DNA from: Taxillus chinensis | Lineage: Eukaryota; Streptophyta; Magnoliopsida; Santalales; Loranthaceae | Direction of reading: 5' to 3' | Length of the DNA stretch: 64,000 nucleotides | Assembly: GCA_023512835.1 (NCBI GenBank) | Contig: CM042090.1 | Coordinates: 47,757,321 to 47,821,320, forward strand | Position numbers and translations under genes: made by a program | The notes under the pieces: generated by a model | Databases searched by the model: none | Told to the model about the DNA's origin: nothing | The model's input: only the letters and a program-made list of their open reading frames with translations | Shown here: piece after piece, positions 53,850 to 64,000 of the stretch | How the letters are laid out: every line of letters begins with the position of its first letter | Numbering within the stretch: the first letter of the stretch is position 1

Positions 53850-55050
53850 CCCCCGAAGAAGCAATCTCGCCCAGATCATACAACCAAGACCCATCCACAG
53901 AACAAATAGCACGAATCTTATTACGATTTCGCCGACTCTTGACAGAGTTAAAGAAGAAGGAAGTATTACTATCTCCTTCTTTAAGCCATTGAATCCGACT
54001 CTTCTGGCGAGCAGACTCCTCCACCCAACGACTAGCAGTAGTTAGGTGATGCAAAGCCGCCCTCTCTTGTGCAAGTGAAACGACATCCCCACCATTAGTG
54101 GCAATGTCAACCTGGATCCGACTGAGCGCCGAACGAAAGGAATCAAGAGAGCTATCACTAAGCTGACGCTGGCGCATCTCCTTCAAAGCCCGCTTGAGGA
54201 GCTCGAGCCGAGTATAAAGGCGAAACATAGCATAACCCGCAACGGGCGTCTGCCAAACCTCTTCAACTGTTGGAAGAAAATCATCTAAAGAGGTCCAATG
54301 ATTAAAGAACTTGAAAGGAGAACGAACCCCAGGAGACTGCACTCCAACATGAACCATAGTAGGAGAATGATTAGAAACACCAAAAGGAAGAAACTCAGCG
54401 AAAGCATGAGGTAACTTCTGAAGCCACTCGGAATTAACAAGAACCCGATCTAGTTTCTGGCGAATGTGACCACCAGCACGACAATTATGCCAAGTAAAAA
54501 ACAAACCAATATACCGCAAATCGTCAAGCCTGGCCTCCAGAATGGCTTTATTAAAATCATTCATAAACTCAGGTCACGCCAAAGAACCACCACTATGATC
54601 ACCACGAAACCGGATGGCATTAAAATCCCCCATCACCACCCAAGGCATGGAAGAAGTCACCTAAGCAAGGCCGGTCAAACAATCCCAAAGTTGGCGGCGA
54701 CCCTCCACCGCATTGGTGCCATAAACAACAGAGAGGTGGAAGACCAAACCACTATCAGCCATAGAAACAGAGACATGGAGAAACTGGGAATGCGAGGATA
54801 AAAGAGAAACATCCAAATGCAAAGGATTCCACCAAAGCCAAATACGCCCCAGAGGATGACAAGCAAAATTGTCAAGGAACTTCCACCCATGCATTAAAGA
54901 CAGAGTAACCGCGCTCTGGTTACACTGCTGAACCTTAGTCTCAAACAAAGCAACACATGAGAGAGCCTGAGACTGCACCAACTAGCGAACTTCAGCCTAC
55001 TTGACAGGGCCATTAAGACCCCGAACATTCCAAGCTGCAAACTTAATCAT
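53850..55050 (-). pseudogene. LINE-1 ORF2, endonuclease and N-terminal RT region (broken)
   Basis: ATG 55050 opens an L1-type ORF2. The AP-like endonuclease that nicks target DNA is recognisable: ALSCVALFETKV, WVVMGDFNAIRF, LDRVLVNSEWL and VSNHSP (Asn where LINE-2 has the catalytic Asp of SDHSP). Two stops lie just after the start (near 55000 and 54982), one near 54661 and one near 54567. The open piece 54564-53850 runs through RIQWLKEGDSNTSFFF and ends GEIASSGV at the element A junction. Confidence 0.9.
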
Positions 55051-55085
55051 GGAGAACTAGACGAGGAAAGGGAACAACCCAACCC

Positions 55086-56622
55086 CTACTTTTTCTTACG
55101 ACTTTCCTTACACTGCAAATTCCGCTTGGCAGTCTTAGACAATGGAGCAACCTCATCAACCAGGGGAAGATGCTGAAAAAGAGAAGCGGTGAGAGGCACC
55201 ATATTGCAATCAGACAAGGGTAAAGCTAACCCATCAGGAAGAGGGGCCACTTCCACCGGCCGAACAAGACCACAGCCACCACCCGTCGCCAAACTGGGCT
55301 CATCAGCCACCACCTCAATACGATAATGCAGAGCTGGTGTCAAAGAGGCTGAACCAGCAAGGGGGGACCCAATAACCTCCACTAGCGGTAGAACAAGTGT
55401 CGAAGACGTAGGCCCAGCAGGGGGAGACCCAGAACAGCGCCCCAGCGCCGAAGAAAACATCCAATCCACCAGCAGCAACGTCGGTCGATTATGCCTCAGC
55501 CACGGGGGAGGCACAAGCCTCCGCCAGACCAGAACAACCCCCCTGGTCCCAGCCCACAGGAGTAGCCAACCCGGCACCAAGCGACAAGACCTCACGTGAA
55601 CAACCCTCCAACACAGAAGGACCCGAAGAAGCACTATCCAGAGAGGAAGGGGGTAAGTGCACAACCTCCTTGCCACGCCCAGAGTTGCCGGCAGCAGCAC
55701 CGGCCAAGGGATCCACAGCCCGGGAAGAAACACGAGGGAGCCACACCTGCGGTTTCTTACAAATACCAGTTGAGTGGCCAAATTCACAGCAACGCATACA
55801 CCTCTTGGGAAGCCACCGATAATCAATAGCAATAGCCACAACCTCCCCATCACCCAAATCCAGATCAACCGAGCGGGGGAACTCAGCCTCCACATCCACC
55901 TCCACATAGATTCGAGCAAAGGAAAGCCGCTGGAGAGAGTCCGTCAACACGTCGGCAAACAACGGCTTCCCCACCACGCTGGCGATGATGCTCAACCCAT
56001 CGGCCGTCCAATACTCCAAAGGTATATGCGAAAAATGGACCGAGATGGGAACCCGGCAGCACCCCACCTTGGAGAGATTCAACCCCGGCCGCCACTTCCG
56101 CAAGAAAATTGACCGTCCTCCAAAGTGCCAGGCGCCACCGCCAAGCACATCCTACATCCCCACCTCAGAGGAGAACCGGAAAAAGAAGAAGCCATCTCCA
56201 TTGCTCTGAACCTCAAGAAGATCCTTCGAGCCCCATACCTTGAGCGCCATCCGCTGGACGAAGGAGAAAGGGAGACGATCGAGAAAGAACCTGACTAGGG
56301 TGGATTGCCACCGAGAAAGCCCCTTAGAGACCACCGAGTGAGGAGGCTGAAGCCGAATATGACCCCCTGAACCGGGAGCTGGTGGGGGAACATACGACAG
56401 GTTCATGGATGAGGACGCCGGCCCTCTCACGACCGACGACCATGAATCGGGAGCCACCGATGCGATGCCCGAATCGCCCAAGGCAAAAGGAACACCCCTC
56501 CTGGCGATCCGCACCGCAACAGCACCAGCCGCTGAAGGGAGCCCTCCCAAACGAGCACCTACCACCGCGGCCGCCGAAGCCACATTTGAACCACCGAACA
56601 CCATCAAATGAGAATCTGTCAT
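55086..56622 (-). pseudogene. LINE-1 ORF1 nucleic-acid-binding protein (broken)
   Basis: Starts MTDSHLMVFGG at 56622. It has a DUF4283-like domain (WHFGGRSIFLRKW; IPLEYWTADGLSIIASVVGK) and a CCHC knuckle (CMRCCEFGHSTGIC). A stop follows VGM near 56150 and a frameshift near 55500 separates the C-terminal part (ASLFQHLPLVDEVAPLSK), which ends at 55086. It forms the RNP with LINE RNA in related elements. Confidence 0.85.
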
Positions 56623-56624
56623 TT

Positions 56625-59157
56625 GAAATCGAATAAATAGTAATATCCATAGATGATTAAAAGGACTCGTTATGTACATGGTTCGCCCAATGAGACATAC
56701 TCCACGGTAGTGAGGTAGTTTCTACTCCTTGTCAAACCCACTTTTATCAATAATGAATGCACGGGCTCAAGGAGTCAATAGAAATGGATAAATTAACTTT
56801 TCGTTTCAATTATCAATCAAAAGGCTAGAATCATTTGGTTTGAATTGGTTATTTTGTTCATTTCTCATGTGTTGAGTGGATCAATCAAATAACAAAGAGT
56901 AACATCCACAAATGATTAAAAGGAATCGTGATATACGTTGTTCGCTTAATGGGACATACTCCACGGCAGTAATTTACTTCCTACTCCGTGTCTAATCCAC
57001 CCTTACCAATAACGAATGGACGAGATCAAAGAATCTTTTAAAATCGATAAAGTCACCTTTTGTTTTAATTCAAAGTCGAAATACTAGTATCTTTAAGTTT
57101 GTATTGGTTATTATGTTCATTTCGAACGCATTGTGTGGATCAATCAAATAACAAAATGTAATATCCACAAATGATTGAATGGGAACTCGATTTACATGGT
57201 TCGCTTAATGAGACAAACTCCATAGCAGCGAAATACTTCCCCTCCATGGCTAATCTGCTTTTAGCGATACTGAATACAAGTGATCGAAGACTATTAAACT
57301 AGATAAACTCACTTTTTGTTTCAATTACAAATTGGATGGCTAGTATCTTTGGGTTTATATTGGTTATTTAATTTCTATATGACCCATTGAATGGATCAAA
57401 CAATCAACAAAGAAAAATATCCACAAATAATTAAAAGGACCCATGACGTACGTGGTTCGATTGATGGGACATACCACGGCGGTGACTTACTTCCTACTAT
57501 TTGCCTTATCGACCTTTACCAATGACGAATGCACAAGTCCCAAGAATCTTTTAAAATGGACAAACTCACTTTTTGTGTCAATTACAAATCGAAAGGCTAC
57601 AAACTTTAACTTTGTATCGATTATTTAGTGGATTTTTTATGCATTAGTGGATAGAAAAAATAACAAATAGTACTATCCACAAATGATTAAGAGGACTCGT
57701 TATGTACATGGTTTGCTTACTAGGACATACTCCATGGTAGTGAGGTACTTCCTACTCTGGTTCAAATCCACGTTTATCAATAATGAATGCACGGGCTCAA
57801 AGAGTCAATAAAAATGGATAGATTAACTATTCGTTTCAATTATCAATCGAAGGGCTAGAATCCTTATGTTTGAATTGGTTATTTTGTTCATTTCTCATGT
57901 GTTGAGTGGATCAATGAAATAACAAAGAGTAACATCCGCAAATGATTAAAAGGACTCATGATATACGTGGTTCGCTTAATGGGACATACTCCATGGCGGT
58001 AATTTACTTCCTACTCCGTGTCTAATCCACCCTTACCACTAACGAATGGACGAGATCAAAGAATCTTTTAAAATCGATAAACTCACCTTTTGTTTTAATT
58101 CCAAGTCGAAAGGCTAGTGTCATTGAGTTTGTATTGGTCATTTTGTTTATTTCGAACAAATTGAGTAGATCAATCAAATAACAAAAAGTAATATCCACAA
58201 ACGATTGAATGGACACTAGACGTACGCAATTCGCTTAATGGGACAAACTCCATAGCAGCGAAGTACTTCCTACTCCGTGTCTAATCCGCATTTAACGATA
58301 ACGAATACCAGTGGTCGAAGACTATTAGAATGGATAAACTCACTTTTTGTTTCAATTGCAAATTGGATGGACACTATCTTTGGGTTTATATTGGTTATCT
58401 AATTTCTATCTGACCCATTGAATGGATCAATCAGTTAACAAAGTGTAATATCCACAAATAACTAAAAGGACCCGTGAGGTACGTGGTTCGATTGATGGGT
58501 CATACTCCGGAGGTGACGTACTTCGTACTTCGTGCCTAGTCCACCTTTACCAATAACGAATGCACGAGGCCAAAGAATCTATTAAAATGGACAAACTCAC
58601 TTTTTGTGTGAATTAGAAATCGAAAGGCTACAATCTTTAACTTTGTGTCGGTTATTTAGTTCATTTCTGACGCATTGACTGGATAAATAAAATAATAAAT
58701 AGTAATATCCATAAATAATTAAAAGGACTAGTTATGTACATGGTTCGCTTAATGGGACATACTCCACGGTAGTAAGGTACTTTCAACTCCATGTCAATTC
58801 CACTTTTATCAATAATCAATGCACGGGCTCAAAGAGTCAATAGAAATGGATAAACTAACTTTTCGTTTCAATTATCGATCGAAGGGCTAGAATCTTTATG
58901 TTTGAATTGCTAATTTTGTTCATTTCTCCTATGTTGAGTGGATCAATCAAATAACAAAGAGTAACATCCGCAAATGATTAAAAGGACTTGTGATATACGT
59001 GGTTCGCTTAATGGGACATACTCCATGGCAGTAAGTTACTTCCTACTCCGCGTCTTATCCACCCTTACCAATAACGAATGCATGAGATCAAAGAATCTAT
59101 TAAAATCGATAAACTCACCTTTTGTTTTAATTACAAGTTGAAATACTTGTGCCTTTA
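56625..59157. repeat. Satellite DNA with four-monomer higher-order repeat
   Basis: Ten monomers of about 256-259 bp, each marked by AAATGATTAAAAGGA and GGGACATACTCCA. The marker starts at 56653, 56912, 57171, 57427, 57683, 57942, 58201, 58458, 58715 and 58974. Monomers 1, 5 and 9 share GTTATGTACATGG; 2, 6 and 10 share GATATACG; 3 and 7 share GATTGAATGG; 4 and 8 share GTTCGATTGATGGG. The higher-order period is therefore about 1030 bp. No coding capacity; short frames inside it are accidental. Confidence 0.93.
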
Positions 59158-59179
59158 AGTTTTTTTTTTTTTTTTTTTG
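59158..59179 (-). other. LINE-2 poly-A tail
   Basis: About 22 consecutive T on plus, directly abutting satellite monomer sequence (CTTTAAGTT). This marks the 3' end of the LINE. Confidence 0.9.
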
Positions 59180-59341
59180 AAAAATGAAAGAATATATTAA
59201 GGAGAAAAAAAACAATTACAGAAAGGCCAAAACAGGGGCATACCCCTGGAGGAAATCAGAAAAACCAAACAAAATCAGCCTCAAGCCGACAACTATAACA
59301 AAACCAAGAAGAGAACACAGACCAACAGCCACAAGTATCAA

Positions 59342-62300
59342 TCAAAAAAGCTGCCAGACAGACATCAGATGAGAATTAAGACTTGAAGGGGGCCAGCTAG
59401 TTTGCAGGCTAGCACGAACCCGCATAGTGGCCATAACCAAGTTGACCAGCTGCTCAGCTGACCGATGCCCACGCCCATGCATTCTAGCATTACGTTCCTG
59501 CCAAAGGTAGTACACAGAAGACGCCAAGGAAAGCCGGCCAAGCAACGACTGAAGAGTGCTTCCCGAAAGAGAAGCAGCAGCCCAAGTGATGAAACCAGGC
59601 CAAGAAACGGAGGCATAGGACAAACCACACTTGGACAGAACAGCCACCCAAACACGCTGGGAAAGGGGGCAAAAAAAGAAGAGATGATCATGAGACTCAG
59701 TCGGAGCCTGACACAGTGGACAACCCCCCGAAGGAGCAATGCCAAACATTTGCAGCCGGTCTTGAGTAAGAAGACGACAGCGAATAGCCATCCACAGTAA
59801 GCACGCGTGCCGGGGAGAATGATGCTGAAACCACACCACAGAACTCCAGGACACGGTAGGGGAAGGCGAACGAAGAAAATTCCAAGCAGAGCTGAGAGAA
59901 AAAGGGCCACGCAAGGAAAGCCACTGCACACAATCGCGACTGCCAGAAGGAACAGCCAAGCCAGCAGTCTCCTCCTTCAACTCAAGCAGCACACGAGAAT
60001 TGGCTTGTGGCCAACGCCACCCCTGAGAGAGGATAGCACTGACCGTAGCATCTGATCCCAGCCCAGAATCATAGATCACCCTAGCAGAAGACGACAGACA
60101 AATAGGACCCCGAGGCAACCAGGAATCAAACCAGAGCGAGGTAGAAGTGCCATCCCCAATCTTCACCGTAATACATGGCCGGAGGGGATCGCGTAGAGCT
60201 AACACCTTGCGCCATGTCCAGGAGCACCTCCAAGGGACCTTCGCCACCCAAAATTGCCCCTTTTTGGCCAAATTAGCGCGGATCCAGCAAACCCACAAAG
60301 AAGAAGAAAGCGGCTGACAAAGATCCCAAATCAAACGAGAGAGGGTAGCAACATTCCAATCTTTCAGTTTTTTCAATCCAAGACCACCCTCCTTTTTAGG
60401 CTTGGAGACCTCGTCCCAAGAGACTCTAGCTCCCCGCCCATTTAAAGCAGTACCCGTCCAAAGAAAGGCAGCCAGAAGCCGCTCAATAGACTTAAGAACC
60501 CGAGCAGGAAGGATAAAATGATAGCTCCAGAAAGCCTGAACGCCAAAAAGGACAGACTTAATAAGCAGCAACCGACCACCAAAAGATAAAAACCTAGTGG
60601 TCCACGTGCGCACTCGCTGCAGAATGCGATCCACTAACACCTGACAGTCCACAGCACCCAGCCTCTTGGTAATAAGGGGCACCCCCAAGTAACGAACAGG
60701 GAGGGAACCAAGAGAAAATCCAACAATAGCCAGAATATCACGCTGAACAGATGGAGACACCCCAGAGAAAAACACGGCACTCTTCTCCAGATTAGGAGAA
60801 AGCCCAGAGAGCTGCGAAAAAATAAGGATAGCCTCGTGAAGCACACGGACCGACTGAACGTCCCCTTTGCTGAAAACCATGAGATCATCAGCAAAACAGA
60901 GGTGGGATAAGAGAGTTTTTCGGCAACGCCAATGATACGAAAAGGAAGGGGAGCGCCGAATAGAAGCATCTAAAATGCGAGAGAAAACTTCCATACAAAG
61001 GGTGAACAGGTAAGGAGAAATGGGATCCCCATGACGGAGCCCCTGTCGACCGGCAAAATAACCCTTCAACTCACCATTAAGAGCCAAAGAATAACTGGGA
61101 GAAGAGACACAAGCCCGAATCCACCCAATAAACTGGGGAGGGAAACCAAACAAAGCTAAGCAATCCCACAGGAAAGGCCAACGAACAGAATCATAAGCCT
61201 TCATTAAATCAACTTTAATGGCACAATGAGGAGAGGAAGAAGATGCAGAGTAGCCACGCACCAACTCTTGAGCAAGAAGAATATTATCACCAATGTGCCG
61301 CCCCGGAATAAAAGCCGCCTGCGCAGCATTGACAAGGAAAGGAAGAGTTCATCGCAGACGAACGGCCAACAACTTTGTAATACACTTATAGACAGTATTA
61401 CAGCAAGAAATCGGCCTAAAATCCTTCCAATGTGAAGCATTGGGAACTTTAGGAATCAACGCTAAAATGGTAGCATTGGACTCCCTAAGGAGGATGGAAG
61501 AAGAGAAAAACTCTTGCACAGCATGCACCACATCCAGCCCGACAATATGCCAAGTGCGTTGAAAGAAAAACCCATTAAACCCATCAGGCCCGGGCGCCTT
61601 GTTGGGGTGAAGACTAAACATGGAATCCTTGATGTCCTCCGCCAAGAAAGGAGCCAGCAGCCCAGCAATTAGATCAGCAGACAGGGAGGACCCAACAAAG
61701 TCACGCAAAGAAGGACTAGTATCACTGAAACTACTGGATTGACCAAGAAGAGAGGAGAAGAACTGAACTCCCGAGGCAGCAATCGCAGACGGGTCAGACA
61801 CCCAAGTCCCATCCTCCAAACAAATGCCTAGAATCTTATTCCGATTGTGCCTGCATTTGACAGAATTAAAAAAGAAGGAGGAATTACTATCGCCTTCCTT
61901 TAGCCATTGAATCCGACTCTTCTGGCGAGCTGACTCCTCCACCCTTCGACTAGCAGTGCTAAAGCGAGACAAAGCCTCCTTTTCCTGGGCAAGCAAATCA
62001 GCATCTCCACCGGAGGAGGCAAGGCTAACTTGAATACGACTGAGCCCTGAACGATAGTGGTCCAATAATCCATCCCTATGCTGATGCTTATGCAGCACCT
62101 TCAGAGCCCATTTGAGGAGCTTGAGCTTATAATACAGCCAGAACATAGCATAACCGACAACAGGGGTCTGCCATACCTCTTCAACAGTGGAAAAAAACTC
62201 ATCATAGGTGGTCCAGTGATTAAAGAACTTAAAGGGGGAGCAGACACCGTGAGAAGGCAAACCAACATTAACCACCGTAGGAGAATGATCAGAAATACCC

Positions 62301-62968
62301 GATGGAAGAAACTCAGCGAGCGCATTTGGAAATGGCTGCAGCCACGCTGAATTAACAAGAACCCGATCAAGCTTTTGCTTAATGTGACCAACAGCACGAG
62401 AATTGTGCCACGTAAAAAACAGATTAGTGTACCGCAAATCATCAAGCTTGGCCTCCAAAAGAGTTGCATTAAATTCATCCATGAAATCAGGCCACTCCAA
62501 AGAACCCCCACTACGATCACAACGAAAACGAATAGCATTAAAATCCCCCATCACCAACCACGGCAGGGAAGGAGACATCCAAGCAAGATTAATAAGAGAA
62601 CTCCATAGCTGGCGGCGTTCCGCCACCCCATTGGAACCATACACGATAGATAAGGAAAAAGACAGACTAGAATCGGCCAACAAAACAGAAAGATGAAGAA
62701 ACTGGGCATCAGAGGACAGGCAAGAAATAGCCACGCGAACAGGATCCCACAGAATCCAAATACGCCCCAGAGGATGAGAGGCAAAATTATCAACAGACTT
62801 CCAGCCTTTGATGAGAGAGGAGGAAACCGCACTCTGACGACACGCGTGAACCTTAGTCTCAATTAAAGCAACACAAGAAAGAGCATTAACCTGCACCAAA
62901 TGACGAACCGCAGCCTGCTTGACAGGATCATTGAGACCCCTGACATTCCATGCAGCAAACGTAATCAT
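59342..62968 (-). pseudogene. LINE-2 ORF2 endonuclease-reverse transcriptase, one internal stop
   Basis: From ATG 62968 (MITFAAWNVRGLND) to the stop at 59342, about 1208 codons. Endonuclease: WNVRG, VALIETKV, WLVMGDFNAI, ISDHSP. RT: NKAPGPDGFNGFFF, KDFRPISCCNTVYK, then after one TGA at 61349-61351 AAFIPGRHIGDN, KAYDSVRW, DPISPYLF, FADDLMVF. The C-terminus has a zf-RVT segment (ACLLWMAIRCRLLTQDR; CPLCQAPTESHDHLFF). No frameshift is seen. The ATG overlaps the ORF1 stop as ATGA. Confidence 0.93.
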
Positions 62969-64000
62969 AAAGAAGTCCTTGAGGAAGGGGAAGAAAGCCC
63001 CTTCTGTTTATAGCGACTCTCCTTGCGCCGTCTATTGCGCTTAGCATGCTTAGACAGTTTAGCAACCTCATCAACCATAGGGAGATGCTGAAACAAAGAA
63101 GAGGTGATTGGAACCGTACTGCAGTCCGACTGCGGGGAGACAAGCCCAGCCGGGGGAGTGCAAGGGACCTCCAACACCCGAGGGGGCATCCCACGGGGCG
63201 AGCAATCAGCCGGCACTAGGATCCGGCAAAGCCAGCAGAGCCGGGCCATCCCCAGAGAGAACATCGGCAGGACCAGAGGATGAAGGCCCTGCCGGAGAGG
63301 CAGGGGGCGTGCGGTCCATGACAACCGCTTTGCCACGCCCAAGGTCGACCGGCACACTGCCTTCAGCAGTGCCCGCCGAAACTCCCGCAGCCACCGAAGA
63401 CCCGCGAGGCACCCACACTTGAGATTTCTGGCATAGACTAGTAAGGTGGCCAAACACACAACAGCGAAGGCATTTCTTAGGGAGCCATTTATAGTCAATG
63501 GCAATAGACACCAACTCCCCATCACCCAACTCCAAATCCACAGAGCGGGGTAAGTCACCATCAACCCCTACCTCCACACAAATACGTGCAAAAGATAAGC
63601 GTTGGAGAGAGTCAGTCATTTTATCAGCAAACAAAGGCTTCCCCACAACACTTGCGATAATGCTCAGCCCCTCAGCCGTCCAATATTCCAGAGGAATATT
63701 GGAGAAATAAACCCAGATAGGAACCTTGCGGCACCCCACAGTGGAAAGATTTAAACCCGGCCACCACTTCTGCAAGAAAATTGGCCGACCCCCAAAATGC
63801 CAGGTGCCTCCTTCTAGCATTTCCTGCATCCCCACCGCCGAGGAGAAGCGAAAAAAGAAAAAACCAGTACCATTGCTGAGTACCTCAAGTAAATCCTTGG
63901 AGCCCCAAACCTTGTGCGCCCCTTTATGAATGAAGGAGAATGGAAGTCGATCAAGAAAAAACCCCACCAGGGTGTTCTGCCAGCAATGGATCCCGATGGA
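62965..64000 (-). pseudogene. LINE-2 ORF1, 5' end outside window, one frameshift
   Basis: The open stretch 63967-63206 has the DUF4283-like domain (WHFGGRPIFLQKWW; IPLEYWTAEGLSIIASVVGK) and CCHC knuckle CLRCCVFGHLTSLC. A frame change near 63206-63250 leads to the C-terminus (SSLFQHLPMVDEVAKLSKHA), which ends RTSL at the TGA 62965-62967. The stop shares bases with the ORF2 start. The frame change could be one decay event. Confidence 0.85.

Larger units (their letters stand above)
53850..56622 (-). mobile_element. LINE-1, 5' portion
   Basis: The 5' half of the LINE interrupted by element A. It ends at or within a few bases of the ORF1 ATG (56622), beyond which satellite sequence starts, so any 5' UTR is absent or a few bases long. 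Confidence 0.9.
59158..64000 (-). mobile_element. LINE-2 (L1-type), 5' end outside window
   Basis: Minus-strand element with poly-A tail (plus-strand T run) at 59158-59179 inserted in the satellite. It has a short 3' UTR (59180-59341), ORF2 (59342-62968) and ORF1 running past the window end. Same family as LINE-1 but much better preserved. Confidence 0.93.

Noticed and set aside
57443..58216. Two 61-64 codon frames in the satellite
   Set aside because: They change between monomers and have no conserved start or stop.

Overview
The window is repeat-dense plant DNA. I see no host gene, tRNA or rRNA. Ty1/Copia and Athila-type Ty3/Gypsy retrotransposons, L1-type LINEs, a TRIM, a satellite array and integrated geminivirus DNA all point to heterochromatin (probably pericentromeric) of a flowering plant, most likely a eudicot. 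I cannot name the species from sequence alone.

Layout. 1-7393: minus-strand SIRE-like Copia element with its 5' LTR at 6160-7393, inserted in LINE-1. LINE-1 (minus) is split into 7394-9756 and 53850-56622 by a 44-kb nested block. The outer shell of the block is Athila-like Gypsy element A (9757-53849, TSD CCCCC). Element B (13866-24607, plus, TSD AGTGC) and element C (30394-50558, minus, TSD GCTCA) are inserted in A. Element C has lost nearly all of pol. In its place are a 9.7-kb endogenous geminivirus array (35339-45035) and an LTR fragment (45036-46154). A 1.7-kb solo LTR (37087-38792, TSD CAACA) sits inside one viral movement-protein gene, and a TRIM remnant (50874-51173) lies in the 3' region of A. 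56625-59157 is a satellite of about 258-bp monomers arranged as a four-monomer higher-order repeat. 59158-64000 is LINE-2 (minus), whose ORF2 has a single internal stop.

The most interesting part is the viral array. It holds about 1.9 genome equivalents in two inverted copies. They encode a begomovirus-like Rep, a C4-like ORF, REn, a V2-like protein, coat protein, and a movement protein resembling begomovirus BC1 that lies directly downstream of the coat protein on the same strand. One intergenic region is present, with a perfect hairpin carrying TAATATTAC, GGTGT iterons, a Rep TATA box and two GTGGTCCC boxes. The spacing of repeated landmarks implies a genome of about 4.19 kb, large for a geminivirus. 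No C2/TrAP was found. Both Rep copies share a stop at codon 148, whereas coat, V2 and movement-protein frames stay open in the better copy.

A second point of interest is the accessory gene of elements A and C: a long ORF after integrase with an N-terminal domain resembling plant mobile-element proteins, a coiled coil and a C-terminal Ulp1/C48-type cysteine protease domain. A TATA box lies about 125 bp upstream. Element B has lost this gene by an internal deletion.

Nearly all coding units here are broken. The exceptions at ORF level are copy-B viral CP, V2 and MP, copy-A V2 and REn, and the RNase H-integrase half of element B pol.
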